A stretch of 64,000 bases of DNA. Source: Mycolicibacterium celeriflavum. GTDB lineage: Bacteria > Actinomycetota > Actinomycetes > Mycobacteriales > Mycobacteriaceae. Under the pieces are notes generated by a model, which was not told the origin of the DNA, made no database searches, and saw nothing but the letters and a program-made list of their open reading frames with translations. Location of the stretch: assembly GCF_010731795.1 (NCBI RefSeq), contig NZ_AP022591.1:4278001-4342000 (forward strand), written 5' to 3'. Both the position numbers and the translations under genes were made by a program. This document shows, piece after piece, positions 43,681-51,224 of the stretch (position 1 is the stretch's first letter; each line of letters starts with the position of its first letter).

Positions 43681-45117
43681 ATGCGTGAATATCTGAAGTT
43701 CTACATCGACGGTCAATGGGTCGACCCGGTCCGGCCCAACACCTTGGAGGTCGACAACCCGACCACCGAACAGGTGTCCGGCAAGATCGCGATCGGTTCG
43801 TCGGCCGACGTCGACGTGGCGGTGCAAGCGGCGCGCCGCGCGTTCGGCACGTGGTCGCAGAGCAGCCGTGAGGAACGCATCGACGTGCTGCAGGCCGTCA
43901 TGGGCGAGTACCAGAAGCGGGCCGGTGACCTCGCCGACGCGGTCAGCGAGGAGATGGGTGCACCGGCGTCGCTGGCGGCCGGGCCTCAGGTCAACCTCGG
44001 CCTCGGCCACCTGGCCACCGCGATCGACGCGCTGAAGAACTTCGAGTTCGAGGAGCAGCACGGCGCGACGCTGGTGGTCAAGGAGCCGATCGGGGTCTGT
44101 GGATTGATCACCCCGTGGAACTGGCCGCTCAACCAGATCGCGTGCAAGGTCTTTCCGGCGTTGGCGACCGGCTGCACGATGGTGCTCAAGCCGTCGGAGG
44201 TGGCGCCCTACAGTGCGCAGATCTTCACCGAGATCATCGACGCCGCAGGCGTTCCCGCCGGTGTCTACAACCTGGTCTACGGCGACGGTCCGGGCGTGGG
44301 CGCGGCGCTGTCCAGCCACCCCGACATCGACATGGTCTCGTTCACCGGGTCGACACGGGCCGGCGTCGACGTCGCGAAGAACGCCGCGCTGACCGTCAAG
44401 CGTGTCACGCAGGAACTCGGCGGCAAGAGCCCGAACATCGTGCTCGACGACGACGACTTCGCCAAGAGCGTGACCGCGGGCGTCTCGGTGATGATGATGA
44501 ACAGCGGCCAGAGTTGTAACGCGCCGTCGCGGATGCTGGTGCCGAACTCCCGGATGGAGGAGGCGATGGCGATCGCCCGCGAGGTCGCGAGCGCGGTGAA
44601 GGTCGGCGACCCCAACGACAAGACCGCGATCGGCCCGGTCGCGTCGAAGGCGCAATTCGACAAGATCCAGGGGCTGATCCAGAAGGGCATCGACGAGGGC
44701 GCCACCGTCGTCGTCGGCGGCTGCGGCCGACCCGACGGACTGGACAAGGGCTACTACGTCAAGCCGACCGTGTTCGCCAACGTCACCAACGACATGACGA
44801 TCGCTCGCGAGGAGATCTTCGGCCCGGTGCTCTGCATCCTCGGCTACGACGATCTCGACCAGGCGCTCGAGATCGCCAACGACACGGAATACGGTCTGGC
44901 GGGGTATGTTTCGGGCGCGGATCTCGAGAAGGCCCGCGCGGTGGCGCGTCGGATCCGGGCCGGCTCGGTCGCAATCAACCACGGGTTCGACATGAACGCG
45001 CCGTTCGGCGGCTACAAGCGCAGCGGCAACGGGCGCGAGTGGGGCCACTTCGGGTTCGACGAGTTCCTGGAGGTCAAGGCCGCGTTGGGTTACACACCGG
45101 AGGCGGCGGCCGGATAA
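43681..45117 (+). CDS. NAD(P)-dependent aldehyde dehydrogenase
   Basis: 478-residue ALDH with the oxyanion Asn in TPWNWPLNQ near residue 145, catalytic Glu in ELGGKSPN near 246, nucleophile Cys279 in NSGQSCNAPSR, and EEIFGPVL near 378. It would oxidise the aldehyde released by the preceding ThDP enzyme to an acid. It is the last gene of the rightward run and ends 6 bp from the convergent stop at 45124. Confidence 0.92.
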   Translation: MREYLKFYIDGQWVDPVRPNTLEVDNPTTEQVSGKIAIGSSADVDVAVQAARRAFGTWSQSSREERIDVLQAVMGEYQKRAGDLADAVSEEMGAPASLAAGPQVNLGLGHLATAIDALKNFEFEEQHGATLVVKEPIGVCGLITPWNWPLNQIACKVFPALATGCTMVLKPSEVAPYSAQIFTEIIDAAGVPAGVYNLVYGDGPGVGAALSSHPDIDMVSFTGSTRAGVDVAKNAALTVKRVTQELGGKSPNIVLDDDDFAKSVTAGVSVMMMNSGQSCNAPSRMLVPNSRMEEAMAIAREVASAVKVGDPNDKTAIGPVASKAQFDKIQGLIQKGIDEGATVVVGGCGRPDGLDKGYYVKPTVFANVTNDMTIAREEIFGPVLCILGYDDLDQALEIANDTEYGLAGYVSGADLEKARAVARRIRAGSVAINHGFDMNAPFGGYKRSGNGREWGHFGFDEFLEVKAALGYTPEAAAG

Positions 45118-45123
45118 GGCTCG

Positions 45124-45444
45124 TCACGGCTTGAGCAGCGGCCGCAGATCGTCCAGGCGATCGAACAGGTGCCAGATGTACGCCGACGACCCGTCCTCCC
45201 GATGCGGATGCAGGTCTGCCAGGTCGGGATCGTCGCGGTAACTGTCGAAGGCTTCCTTGGAGTCCCATTCGACGAGGATCAGCACCTTGCGCGGTTCGAT
45301 GTCGCCCACGACCGCCTCCCGGAACTGTCCGAGCGCGACGACGCGACCGCCGTGCTTGGCAACCTCCTGCGGTGAGCGTTTCGAGTAGACGAGGTACTCG
45401 TCGCGATCGGCGATGTCGAAGAGGTTCAGCGCATATATCGTCAC
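45124..45444 (-). CDS. Small ferredoxin-like-fold protein (DUF1330-like)
   Basis: 106-residue protein starting at GTG 45444 (TIYALNLFDIADRDEY...), with HGGRVVALGQFREAV and LILVEWDSKEAFDSYRDDPD, a pattern typical of DUF1330/dimeric alpha-beta barrel proteins that often assist oxygenases or isomerases. The start lies only four bases from the divergent amidohydrolase ATG at 45449, so its promoter must lie inside that gene. Function unknown. Confidence 0.65.
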   Translation of the reverse strand: MTIYALNLFDIADRDEYLVYSKRSPQEVAKHGGRVVALGQFREAVVGDIEPRKVLILVEWDSKEAFDSYRDDPDLADLHPHREDGSSAYIWHLFDRLDDLRPLLKP

Positions 45445-45448
45445 GTAG

Positions 45449-46351
45449 ATGACGGTACGCGGCCAGAAGTACGAATACGGCGTCGATTTCGACCGCATCG
45501 AAGCGATCGACATCCACACCCACGTCGAGATCGACGGCCACGGCCACAAGGCCTACGTCGACGACCTCGTCGAAGCGACCGAGAAGTACTTCAAGATGCC
45601 GCCGGGCGCGATGGCCGGTGTCGACGCGATCGCCGACCTGTACCGACGGCACAACACCGCCGCGGTGGTGTTCACCATCGACGCGCGAACCGCGATGCGC
45701 CACGCGCCGAACTCGATCGAGGACCTCGTCGCCGGTGCGGTGCGCAACAACGATGTGCTGATCCCGTTCGGCAGCGTCGACCCGTGGCACGAGCGCCGGG
45801 CGGTGCACCGCGTGCACGAGTTGGTGCGCGATTACGGGGTGAAGGGCTTCAAGTTCCATCCGAGCATGCAGGCGTTCGAACCCAATGACCGCCGCTTCTA
45901 TCCGATCTACGAGGCGATCACCGAAGCCGGTGTGCCCGCGCTGTTCCACACCGGGCAGACCGGGATGGGTTCGGGGCTGCCCGGTGGACACCGCATCAAG
46001 CTGCGGTACTCCGACCCGATGCTGCTCGACGACGTCGCCGCCGACTTCGGTGAGCTGACGATCGTGATGGCCCACCCCGCGGTGCCGTGGGTCGACTCGC
46101 AGATCGCGATCGCCACGCACAAATCCAACGTGTACATCGATCTGTCCGGCTGGAGCCCGAAGTACTTCCCGCCGCAGCTGGTGCGGGCGATGAGCAGGCA
46201 ACTGCGCACGAAGGTGTTGTTCGGCACCGACTTTCCCTACATCCAGATCGACCGGTGGCGTCGAGACTTCGACACCCTCGACGTCGACCCGGCGGTGGTG
46301 CCGCTGATCTATAAGGACAACGCGCTGCGTGTGCTCGGGGTGACTCGATGA
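45449..46351 (+). CDS. Amidohydrolase-2 family TIM-barrel hydrolase
   Basis: 300-residue amidohydrolase with the metal motif H23-x-H25 in AIDIHTHV, KGFKFHPSMQAFEP near 135, LFHTGQTG near 163, VMAHPA near 197, and a C-terminal LFGTDFPY Asp near 265. This ACMSD/lactone-hydrolase-like family performs decarboxylation or lactone hydrolysis, which would suit ring opening after a Baeyer-Villiger step. It follows the catabolic run but is separated from it by the opposing small gene, so it may have its own promoter. Confidence 0.85.
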   Translation: MTVRGQKYEYGVDFDRIEAIDIHTHVEIDGHGHKAYVDDLVEATEKYFKMPPGAMAGVDAIADLYRRHNTAAVVFTIDARTAMRHAPNSIEDLVAGAVRNNDVLIPFGSVDPWHERRAVHRVHELVRDYGVKGFKFHPSMQAFEPNDRRFYPIYEAITEAGVPALFHTGQTGMGSGLPGGHRIKLRYSDPMLLDDVAADFGELTIVMAHPAVPWVDSQIAIATHKSNVYIDLSGWSPKYFPPQLVRAMSRQLRTKVLFGTDFPYIQIDRWRRDFDTLDVDPAVVPLIYKDNALRVLGVTR

Positions 46352-46413
46352 GTTTCTGAGTCGGGGGTGGTCTATATCGGTGAACGACCCACCACCGACT
46401 GAAGGAGACCGTC

Positions 46414-47193
46414 GTGCCCGTCCGCAATTCCGCCCCTGTGGGCGCCCCGATCTGGATCGATCTCGCATCCTCGGATGTCGAACGCTCGCAGGCCTTCTAC
46501 GGCGCGGTGTTCGGCTGGACCTTCGAGTCCGCGGGCCCCGAGTACGGCGGTTACATCACCGCGATCAAGGACGACAGGCCGATCGCCGGCATGATGGTCA
46601 ACGACCCGCAGTGGAACAGCCCGGACGGGTGGACCACGTACTTCCACACCACCGACGTCAAGGCCACGCTCGACAAGGCGATGGCCGCCGGCGCCATCAC
46701 CTGCGGGGCGCCGGCCGAGCCGATGCAGGTCGGCGACCGGGGCTGGATGGGCATGCTGTCGGACTCCAGCGGGGCCTTCTTCGGCCTGTGGCAGCCGACC
46801 GGGCACCGCGGCTTCGAAATCGTCAACGAGCACGGCGCGCCGGTGTACTTCCAGTGGACCGGCCGCGACTACGCCAAGTCGCAGGCGTTCTACCGCGACG
46901 TGTTCGGCTGGCACATCGAGACGGTTTCCGACACCGACGAATTCCGGTACAGCACAGCGATCTTCGACGGTGAGGCGTTGCTCGGCCTGATGGACGGCAC
47001 CGGTTTCATGCCCGAGGACGAGCCGTCGAAATGGAACTTCTTCTTCGGTGCCCATGACGTCGACAAGGCCGTGCAGCTGGTCATCGACAACGGCGGCAGC
47101 GTGATCCGCGACGCCGAGGACACTCCCTACGGCCGGCTGGCCGCGGTCACGGATTCGACGGGCGCCGCGTTCAACCTGTCGTCGCTGCAGTGA
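46414..47193 (+). CDS. Two-domain VOC (glyoxalase/bleomycin-resistance fold) protein
   Basis: 259-residue protein of two tandem VOC domains (about residues 8-125 and 140-258), each starting with a WxDL/WTGRD...YAKSQAFY-type strand-helix. GTG 46414 has GAAGGAGA about 6 bases upstream. Similar mycobacterial and Streptomyces proteins are described as hydroxylases or glyoxalase-like proteins; no substrate can be assigned. Confidence 0.8.
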   Translation: MPVRNSAPVGAPIWIDLASSDVERSQAFYGAVFGWTFESAGPEYGGYITAIKDDRPIAGMMVNDPQWNSPDGWTTYFHTTDVKATLDKAMAAGAITCGAPAEPMQVGDRGWMGMLSDSSGAFFGLWQPTGHRGFEIVNEHGAPVYFQWTGRDYAKSQAFYRDVFGWHIETVSDTDEFRYSTAIFDGEALLGLMDGTGFMPEDEPSKWNFFFGAHDVDKAVQLVIDNGGSVIRDAEDTPYGRLAAVTDSTGAAFNLSSLQ

Positions 47194-47196
47194 GCG

Positions 47197-47775
47197 TCAG
47201 GCGGTCATGAGGTAGTCGGCCCTGCCCACGAACACGATGCTTGCCGGGTTCGGGGTCGTGGCCGCGTCGACGACGGCGTCGGCGAAGGTCATATGGCTCA
47301 TGTCGCCGGACACCACGGTGAGCTGCACGCCGGCCCGGCGGAACTCTGAACGCCTTGTCAGCAAGGCGGTTTCGCCGGCCCGCATGCTCGCAGCGACGGC
47401 CGTATAACCCTTGGGAACCGCTTTGTCGGGGAAGAAGTGGGCCTGGTGACTGGTGACGAAGACGATCCGCCCGCCGACCGGCATCAGCGGTAGCGCCGCG
47501 AGGGCCAGCCGCCGTTGAGCATCGCGGTTGAGGCGCATCGCGCAAGCCGGGTCGGCGCCCGTGTCGAGCGCATCCGATGAGTTGAGGATCAAGGTGTCCA
47601 ACCGGCCGAAGCGGTCCGCGATGGTCTCGATGACCTCCGCGGACTCGACCTCATCGGAGATATCGCGGGTCACGACGACGTGGGTGTCGGCGCTGCCGAG
47701 CTGGCGCGCGACCCGCGCGCCGAGGCCCCTCGAGCCGCCGGTGACCAGGACGATCCGTGCAGGTTCGTGATCCAT
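47197..47775 (-). CDS. Short-chain dehydrogenase-like protein, short and atypical active site
   Basis: 192-residue SDR-fold protein with cofactor motif TGGSRGLG near residue 13. It is shorter than usual SDRs. The position of the catalytic Tyr-x3-Lys reads K-G-Y-T-A-V-A-A, so the Lys is missing, and the Ser region reads FVTSHQAHF. It may be a non-classical or inactive SDR. ATG 47775 has AAGGAG 9 bases upstream. Its promoter region carries three phased ATAAGG repeats. It ends 3 bp from the convergent VOC gene. Confidence 0.72.
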   Translation of the reverse strand: MDHEPARIVLVTGGSRGLGARVARQLGSADTHVVVTRDISDEVESAEVIETIADRFGRLDTLILNSSDALDTGADPACAMRLNRDAQRRLALAALPLMPVGGRIVFVTSHQAHFFPDKAVPKGYTAVAASMRAGETALLTRRSEFRRAGVQLTVVSGDMSHMTFADAVVDAATTPNPASIVFVGRADYLMTA

Positions 47776-47838
47776 GTCGGGCTCCTTCCGTCGCTGCCGC
47801 GCACGCGTGGACCCACCGTACACCCATTTCTAAGAAAA

Positions 47839-47866
47839 ATAAGGCCTATATAAGGTCACAATAAGG
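47839..47866. promoter_or_regulatory. Three ATAAGG direct repeats with 11-bp period
   Basis: ATAAGG occurs at 47839, 47850 and 47861, each exactly 11 bp apart, in an AT-rich stretch (47820-47870) that stands out in this high-GC window. It lies 64-91 bp upstream of the SDR start on the minus strand. Direct repeats on one helix face are typical binding sites of OmpR/PhoB-type response regulators. Confidence 0.5.
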
Positions 47867-47882
47867 TAGCGCTCGGCGGTGC

Positions 47883-48329
47883 TCAGCGCGTGGGAGCGGC
47901 CAGGGAGAAGTCGGCGAAGTCGAAGCCCGGCACCACTACACAGCTGACCAGGCTCGGCTCGTCGTCGCGGGGGCGGGCGCGCTGCCAGTGACCCGGCGGC
48001 ACGACGAACTGCGGTTGCTCACCGGCCAGGATGTCGGCGCCGAGCAGATGTGTTGTCGCACGCTGTTGCTCGATGCCGACGTCCAACAACAACGGGCTTC
48101 CCGAGTGGTAGAGCCACAGTTCGGCGCTGCGCACCGTGTGCCAGGCCGACTGCTGGCCCGGCATGAGCAGGAACAGGATCGCGGTGCCCGCGTTGCGCGG
48201 ACCGGTGTAGTCCGGCGGCAGCGCGGACTGCGGCACGGTCAGGTCGCTGCGCCAGGTCTCCTTGTACCAGCCGCCCTCGGGATGAGGGGACAGGTCCAGG
48301 CGGCGTGCCCAGTCCGGAAGATCGGTCAT
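47883..48329 (-). CDS. Cupin-fold DUF985 protein
   Basis: 148-residue cupin of the DUF985 type: LDLSPHPEGGWYKETWRS near residue 10, LLMPGQQSAWHTVRSAELWLYHSG near 55, VVPPGHWQRA near 112 and CVVVPGFDFADF near 130, with the His/Glu metal-site pattern HxVxxxE. Function of the family is unknown, possibly epimerase-like or sugar-binding. ATG 48329 with GGGG directly upstream; an in-frame ATG at 48377 would add 16 residues. Confidence 0.8.
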   Translation of the reverse strand: MTDLPDWARRLDLSPHPEGGWYKETWRSDLTVPQSALPPDYTGPRNAGTAILFLLMPGQQSAWHTVRSAELWLYHSGSPLLLDVGIEQQRATTHLLGADILAGEQPQFVVPPGHWQRARPRDDEPSLVSCVVVPGFDFADFSLAAPTR

Positions 48330-48408
48330 CCCCAGTACCTGCCTTTTCGCTGTCGGACACTCCAGAGTAGAGAGCATTGAGGCCCAATCCACCCGATAGG
48401 CTCGGGGC

Positions 48409-48837
48409 ATGTCGCGCCTGCGCCCTGGATGGCTGGTCGCCTTGTGCGGGGCGATCGTCTTGGTGAGTGCATGGCTGCCGTGGCTGACAACCGCAAACGG
48501 CGGGCGAGTCAGTGCGATCGGCGGCGTCTTCGGTGACCTGCCCACGCCGGCACCAGGCTTCGGGGTGGGCCAGCTGATTGTGCTGTTGGCGTCTTTGCTG
48601 ATCGTTTCGGGCGCCATGTCGGGGCGTGGGTTCTCGGCTCGGCTGGCATCGTCTGCCGCGCTGTCGATTTCGGTGCTGCTGGTCGTGCTGGCGGTGTGGT
48701 ATTACCGGCTCTACGTGTATCCGCCGGTAGCCGCAGGCTACGGGCTCTACCTCGGCGTGGCCGTAGCGGTTGTCGCCGCGCTGCTTTCGGTCTGGGCGAT
48801 GGTGACCGCGTGGGCGCCGGTCGCGCGAGCGTCGTGA
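48409..48837 (+). CDS. Four-helix membrane protein of unknown function
   Basis: 142-residue protein with four hydrophobic segments (about residues 8-27, 54-70, 78-97 and 108-130). The first ends with AWLPWLTT, as in small mycobacterial membrane proteins. Its TGA overlaps the GTG of the next gene, so the two are probably cotranslated. No function assigned. Confidence 0.7.
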   Translation: MSRLRPGWLVALCGAIVLVSAWLPWLTTANGGRVSAIGGVFGDLPTPAPGFGVGQLIVLLASLLIVSGAMSGRGFSARLASSAALSISVLLVVLAVWYYRLYVYPPVAAGYGLYLGVAVAVVAALLSVWAMVTAWAPVARAS

Positions 48838-49430
48838 GCGGATTCGTCGAACCGGTCGTCATGACCGGAGACCGCTGGGTGACCTTGGAACCGCTACGCC
48901 ACGAACATATTTCGGATATTGCGGATGCGGCTGCCGACGGTGAACTCGGCCGATTGTGGTTCACCGCGGCACCCGCGCCCGACACCGTCGAGCAATGGGT
49001 GGACGCCAGATTGGCAGTGCAGGCGCCCGATACCGGGCTGACGTTCGTTGTGCGGCGCCATGACGGAACGCTGGTCGGCTCGTCGAGCTACCTGAACGTG
49101 GATGCGCCCAACCGGCGACTCGAGATCGGCAACACCTGGTACGTAGCGTCGGCGCGGCGCAGCGGCGTCAACTCAGAGACCAAGTTGTTGATGCTCGGCC
49201 ACGCGTTCGACGAGTTGGGTTGTGTTGCTGTCGAGTTCCGCACACATTTTTTCAACTCAGCGAGCCGCGCGGGCATCGAGCGGCTGGGCGCCAAACGGGA
49301 CGGCATCCTGCGTAGTCATCAGGTGCTGCCCGATGGGTCGCGCCGAGACACCGTGGTGTATTCGATCCTCGACATTGAATGGCCGGCCGTGCGTAACAAC
49401 TTGCGCTACCGGTTGAGCCGTCACGCGTAG
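48834..49430 (+). CDS. GNAT-family N-acetyltransferase (RimJ/RimL type)
   Basis: 198-residue acetyltransferase. N-terminal VTLEPLRHEHISDI, GSSSYLNVDAPNRRLEIGNTW near 85, and acetyl-CoA-binding VNSETKLLMLGHAFDELGCVAVEFRTHFFN near 110-140 fit RimJ/RimL-like GNATs that modify protein N-termini or small molecules. GTG 48834 overlaps the preceding stop (GTGA). It ends just before a large palindrome shared with the convergent hsp20. Confidence 0.8.
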   Translation: MSGFVEPVVMTGDRWVTLEPLRHEHISDIADAAADGELGRLWFTAAPAPDTVEQWVDARLAVQAPDTGLTFVVRRHDGTLVGSSSYLNVDAPNRRLEIGNTWYVASARRSGVNSETKLLMLGHAFDELGCVAVEFRTHFFNSASRAGIERLGAKRDGILRSHQVLPDGSRRDTVVYSILDIEWPAVRNNLRYRLSRHA

Positions 49431-49434
49431 GCAT

Positions 49435-49494
49435 GCCGAAACTGCGGACAGATCGCAGAATCGGGACGAATCGCGATCTGCCCGCAGTCTCGGC
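49435..49494. terminator. 22-bp-stem palindrome between convergent genes
   Basis: GCCGAAACTGCGGACAGATCGC (49435-49456) pairs with GCGATCTGCCCGCAGTCTCGGC (49473-49494) with two mismatches that are G-U capable in the minus-strand RNA. It lies between the stops of the GNAT (49430) and hsp20 (49503) genes and is closely related to the palindrome at 7575-7630. Confidence 0.6.
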
Positions 49495-49502
49495 GATGTG
49501 GC

Positions 49503-49952
49503 CTACCCGGCTTCGACGGTCGTGGTCTCGATCGACTTCTGGCCGCCGCCATGGGCGACATCGATCTTGCGCGGCTTGGCGCGTTCCGCCATCGGGATGG
49601 TCACGCTCAGCACACCGTTCTCATAGGTGGCCGAGATCGCCGATGCGTCAATGCCTTCACCGAGGGACAGCTGCCTGCGGTAGGTGCCGAAGAACCTCTC
49701 ATTGGCCAGCCACTGCACGCCGTCCTCGGACCGTGCCGTGCGATGGGCGGAGATGGTCAGCGTGCCGTTGTCGACGCTGACATCCACCGAACCGGGATCG
49801 ACACCGGGCAGATCGGCGGTCAGCAGGTAGTGGTCGTCGATCTTGCAGAGATCCATCGGCATGAACCGGGGCGAACGATTTGATCCGGTCTCGTTGGTCA
49901 GCAGGCCGCGGGTCAGAGCATCCAATTCACTGAACGGATCGAAGCGAAGCAC
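49503..49952 (-). CDS. Hsp20/alpha-crystallin family small heat-shock protein
   Basis: 149-residue small heat-shock protein resembling the mycobacterial 18-kDa antigen: N-terminal LRFDPFSELDALTRGLL, alpha-crystallin domain from about residue 30 (DDHYLLTADLPGVDPGSVDV) and the conserved end ATYENGVLSVTIPMAERAKPRKI. It should form oligomers that hold unfolded proteins. GTG 49952 has a near-perfect AGGAGGTGA 7 bases upstream. A CIRCE-like element lies 73-99 bp upstream and points to HrcA control. Confidence 0.92.
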   Translation of the reverse strand: MLRFDPFSELDALTRGLLTNETGSNRSPRFMPMDLCKIDDHYLLTADLPGVDPGSVDVSVDNGTLTISAHRTARSEDGVQWLANERFFGTYRRQLSLGEGIDASAISATYENGVLSVTIPMAERAKPRKIDVAHGGGQKSIETTTVEAG

Positions 49953-49979
49953 AGCAATTCACCTCCTACGTCACTCAGA

Positions 49980-49998
49980 GCCCGCCACCCTGGCGGGC
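49980..49998 (-). promoter_or_regulatory. GC hairpin in hsp20 5' leader
   Basis: GCCCGCCA (49980-49987) pairs perfectly with TGGCGGGC (49991-49998) around a three-base loop. In the hsp20 transcript it lies between the CIRCE-like operator and the Shine-Dalgarno sequence, ending about 27 nt before the start codon. Confidence 0.45.
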
Positions 49999-50024
49999 AG
50001 CTAAATCACTGTGCACCAGCGAGT

Positions 50025-50051
50025 TTAGCACTCGCTATCCGCGAGTGCCAG
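50025..50051. promoter_or_regulatory. CIRCE-like HrcA operator upstream of hsp20
   Basis: TTAGCACTC-N9-GAGTGCCAG at 50025-50051. The left arm and the nine-base spacer fit the CIRCE consensus TTAGCACTC-N9-GAGTGCTAA exactly, and the right arm matches 7 of 9. Located upstream of hsp20 on the minus strand. Confidence 0.8.
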
Positions 50052-50182
50052 ATTTTTTCCCGGAGATTTTCGCCCGCCTTGAGCTGTGCGGCCGTGGCGT
50101 CGAGCGCCAGACGGGAGTGACAATCCCAGCGCTGACCCCGTAGGGCGGCCCCGCCGGCTCCTGGCTGAACCGACGAGACCTC

Positions 50183-50214
50183 AGCACGGGTGACGGTCGA
50201 CCGTCACACGTGCT
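50183..50214. promoter_or_regulatory. 32-bp near-perfect palindrome upstream of GAF-ANTAR gene
   Basis: AGCACG-g-GTGACGGTC|GACCGTCAC-a-CGTGCT, symmetric except for one base pair (50189/50208). It is centred 91 bp before the GAF-ANTAR start, in the 337-bp hsp20/GAF-ANTAR gap (49953-50289). The rest of that gap shows no gene; it holds the CIRCE element, the hsp20 leader hairpin and this palindrome. Confidence 0.55.
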
Positions 50215-50289
50215 TGGGTAGGACATGCCCGATGCCCGAAACGGCAAACAATCGTGTAGGGCGAGGCGTGGAAGGGAAGACCTCAATAT

Positions 50290-50985
50290 ATGACGCAGCC
50301 CCGAACCCATGATCTGGCCGAGCGGATGGCCGAGCTGGCACGGGCTTCCGCTGCGCCGCGCACCGTGGATGAGGTGCTAGAGGACGTCACCGCGACGGCG
50401 AAAGAACTGATTCCGGGTGCGGACACGGTCGGCGTGCTGCTCGTGGCCCGCGGAGGCAAGTTCGAATCGCTTGCGGGCACCTCGGATTTACCTCACGAAC
50501 TCGACGAACTTCAGATGCAGTTCGGCGAGGGACCGTGCGTGCAGGTGGCGCTCAACGAGTCGATCGTGCGCACTGACGACTTCCGCTCCGAAGAGCGCTG
50601 GCCGCGATACGCCGCCGCCGCGGTCGAGCGCGACATACTCAGTGGACTGTCGGTCAAGCTCTACACCGCGGAGCGCACCGCGGGGGCGCTCAACATGTTC
50701 AGCACGAAGCCACACGCCTTCGACGCCGAAGACGAGACGATCGGCGCGATCCTCGCCGCGCACGCCGCCGCCGCGATACTGGCCAGCCGGGAGGGGGAAC
50801 AGCTGAAGTCGGCGATGTCCAGCCGGGACCGCATCGGCCAGGCCAAGGGCATCATCATGGAACGCTACGGCGTTGACGACGTGCGGGCGTTCGAGATGCT
50901 CAAGCAGCTCTCGCAGGACAGCAACGTCAAACTGGCCGACATCGCGCAGCGCGTCATCAGCACCCGGCACGGCGCCGGACAATAG
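50290..50985 (+). CDS. GAF-ANTAR domain RNA-binding regulator
   Basis: 231-residue protein with a GAF sensor domain (about residues 20-165, including LQMQFGEGPCVQVAL) and a C-terminal ANTAR domain (about 170-225: RDRIGQAKGIIMERYGVDDV, then FEMLKQLSQDSNVKLADIAQRV). ANTAR domains bind paired hairpins in nascent RNA to prevent termination. In mycobacteria such proteins control lipid and redox genes. The GAF has one Cys in GEGPC that could sense redox. No target hairpin pair could be assigned here. Confidence 0.88.
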   Translation: MTQPRTHDLAERMAELARASAAPRTVDEVLEDVTATAKELIPGADTVGVLLVARGGKFESLAGTSDLPHELDELQMQFGEGPCVQVALNESIVRTDDFRSEERWPRYAAAAVERDILSGLSVKLYTAERTAGALNMFSTKPHAFDAEDETIGAILAAHAAAAILASREGEQLKSAMSSRDRIGQAKGIIMERYGVDDVRAFEMLKQLSQDSNVKLADIAQRVISTRHGAGQ

Positions 50986-51015
50986 GGAAAACGCCAGCTG
51001 AACTGCGGAAACGGG

Positions 51016-51088
51016 TGCCCCCGGCAGGATTCGAACCTGCGACACCGGCTTTAGGAGAGCCGTGCTCTATCCCCTGAGCTACGAGGGC
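51016..51088 (-). tRNA. tRNA-Arg (anticodon CCT)
   Basis: Read on the minus strand, the 73-nt sequence folds as a cloverleaf: acceptor GCCCTCG/CGGGGGC with discriminator A, D-arm with AGCTCAGGGGATAGAGC, anticodon stem CGGCT/AGCCG around loop CTCCTAA (anticodon CCT, reading AGG), and T-arm CAGGTTCGAATCCTG. No CCA is encoded. Confidence 0.95.
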
Positions 51089-51224
51089 GGGACCGCTCGG
51101 AGCTTACCGGCTCCGACTGAGCAGCGCGGACCAGTCAAACGTCAGCGGGACGCCCCTGCGTCCATTACGCTACTTGAAGTTCCGTAATTATAGGTCGGAC
51201 CGTCGCGGTCAAGGAGGACACGTC

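Noticed and set aside
47197..47775. SDR-fold gene as a pseudogene
   Set aside because: It is short and lacks the Tyr-x3-Lys pattern, but the frame is intact with a good SD and a structured promoter region, so it was kept as a gene.
47839..47866. ATAAGG repeats as a CRISPR or microsatellite
   Set aside because: Only three six-base repeats with short non-identical spacers; the 11-bp phase fits a protein-binding array better. No CRISPR array was seen anywhere in the window.
51016..51088. tRNA-Arg as an integration site for a genomic island
   Set aside because: No integrase gene and no direct repeat of the tRNA 3' end were found in the window.
51148..51163. GGACGC/GCGTCC hairpin between the tRNA and the BVMO gene as a terminator
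   Set aside because: Six-bp stem without a T-run, upstream of both flanking genes, so it terminates neither; too weak to call.
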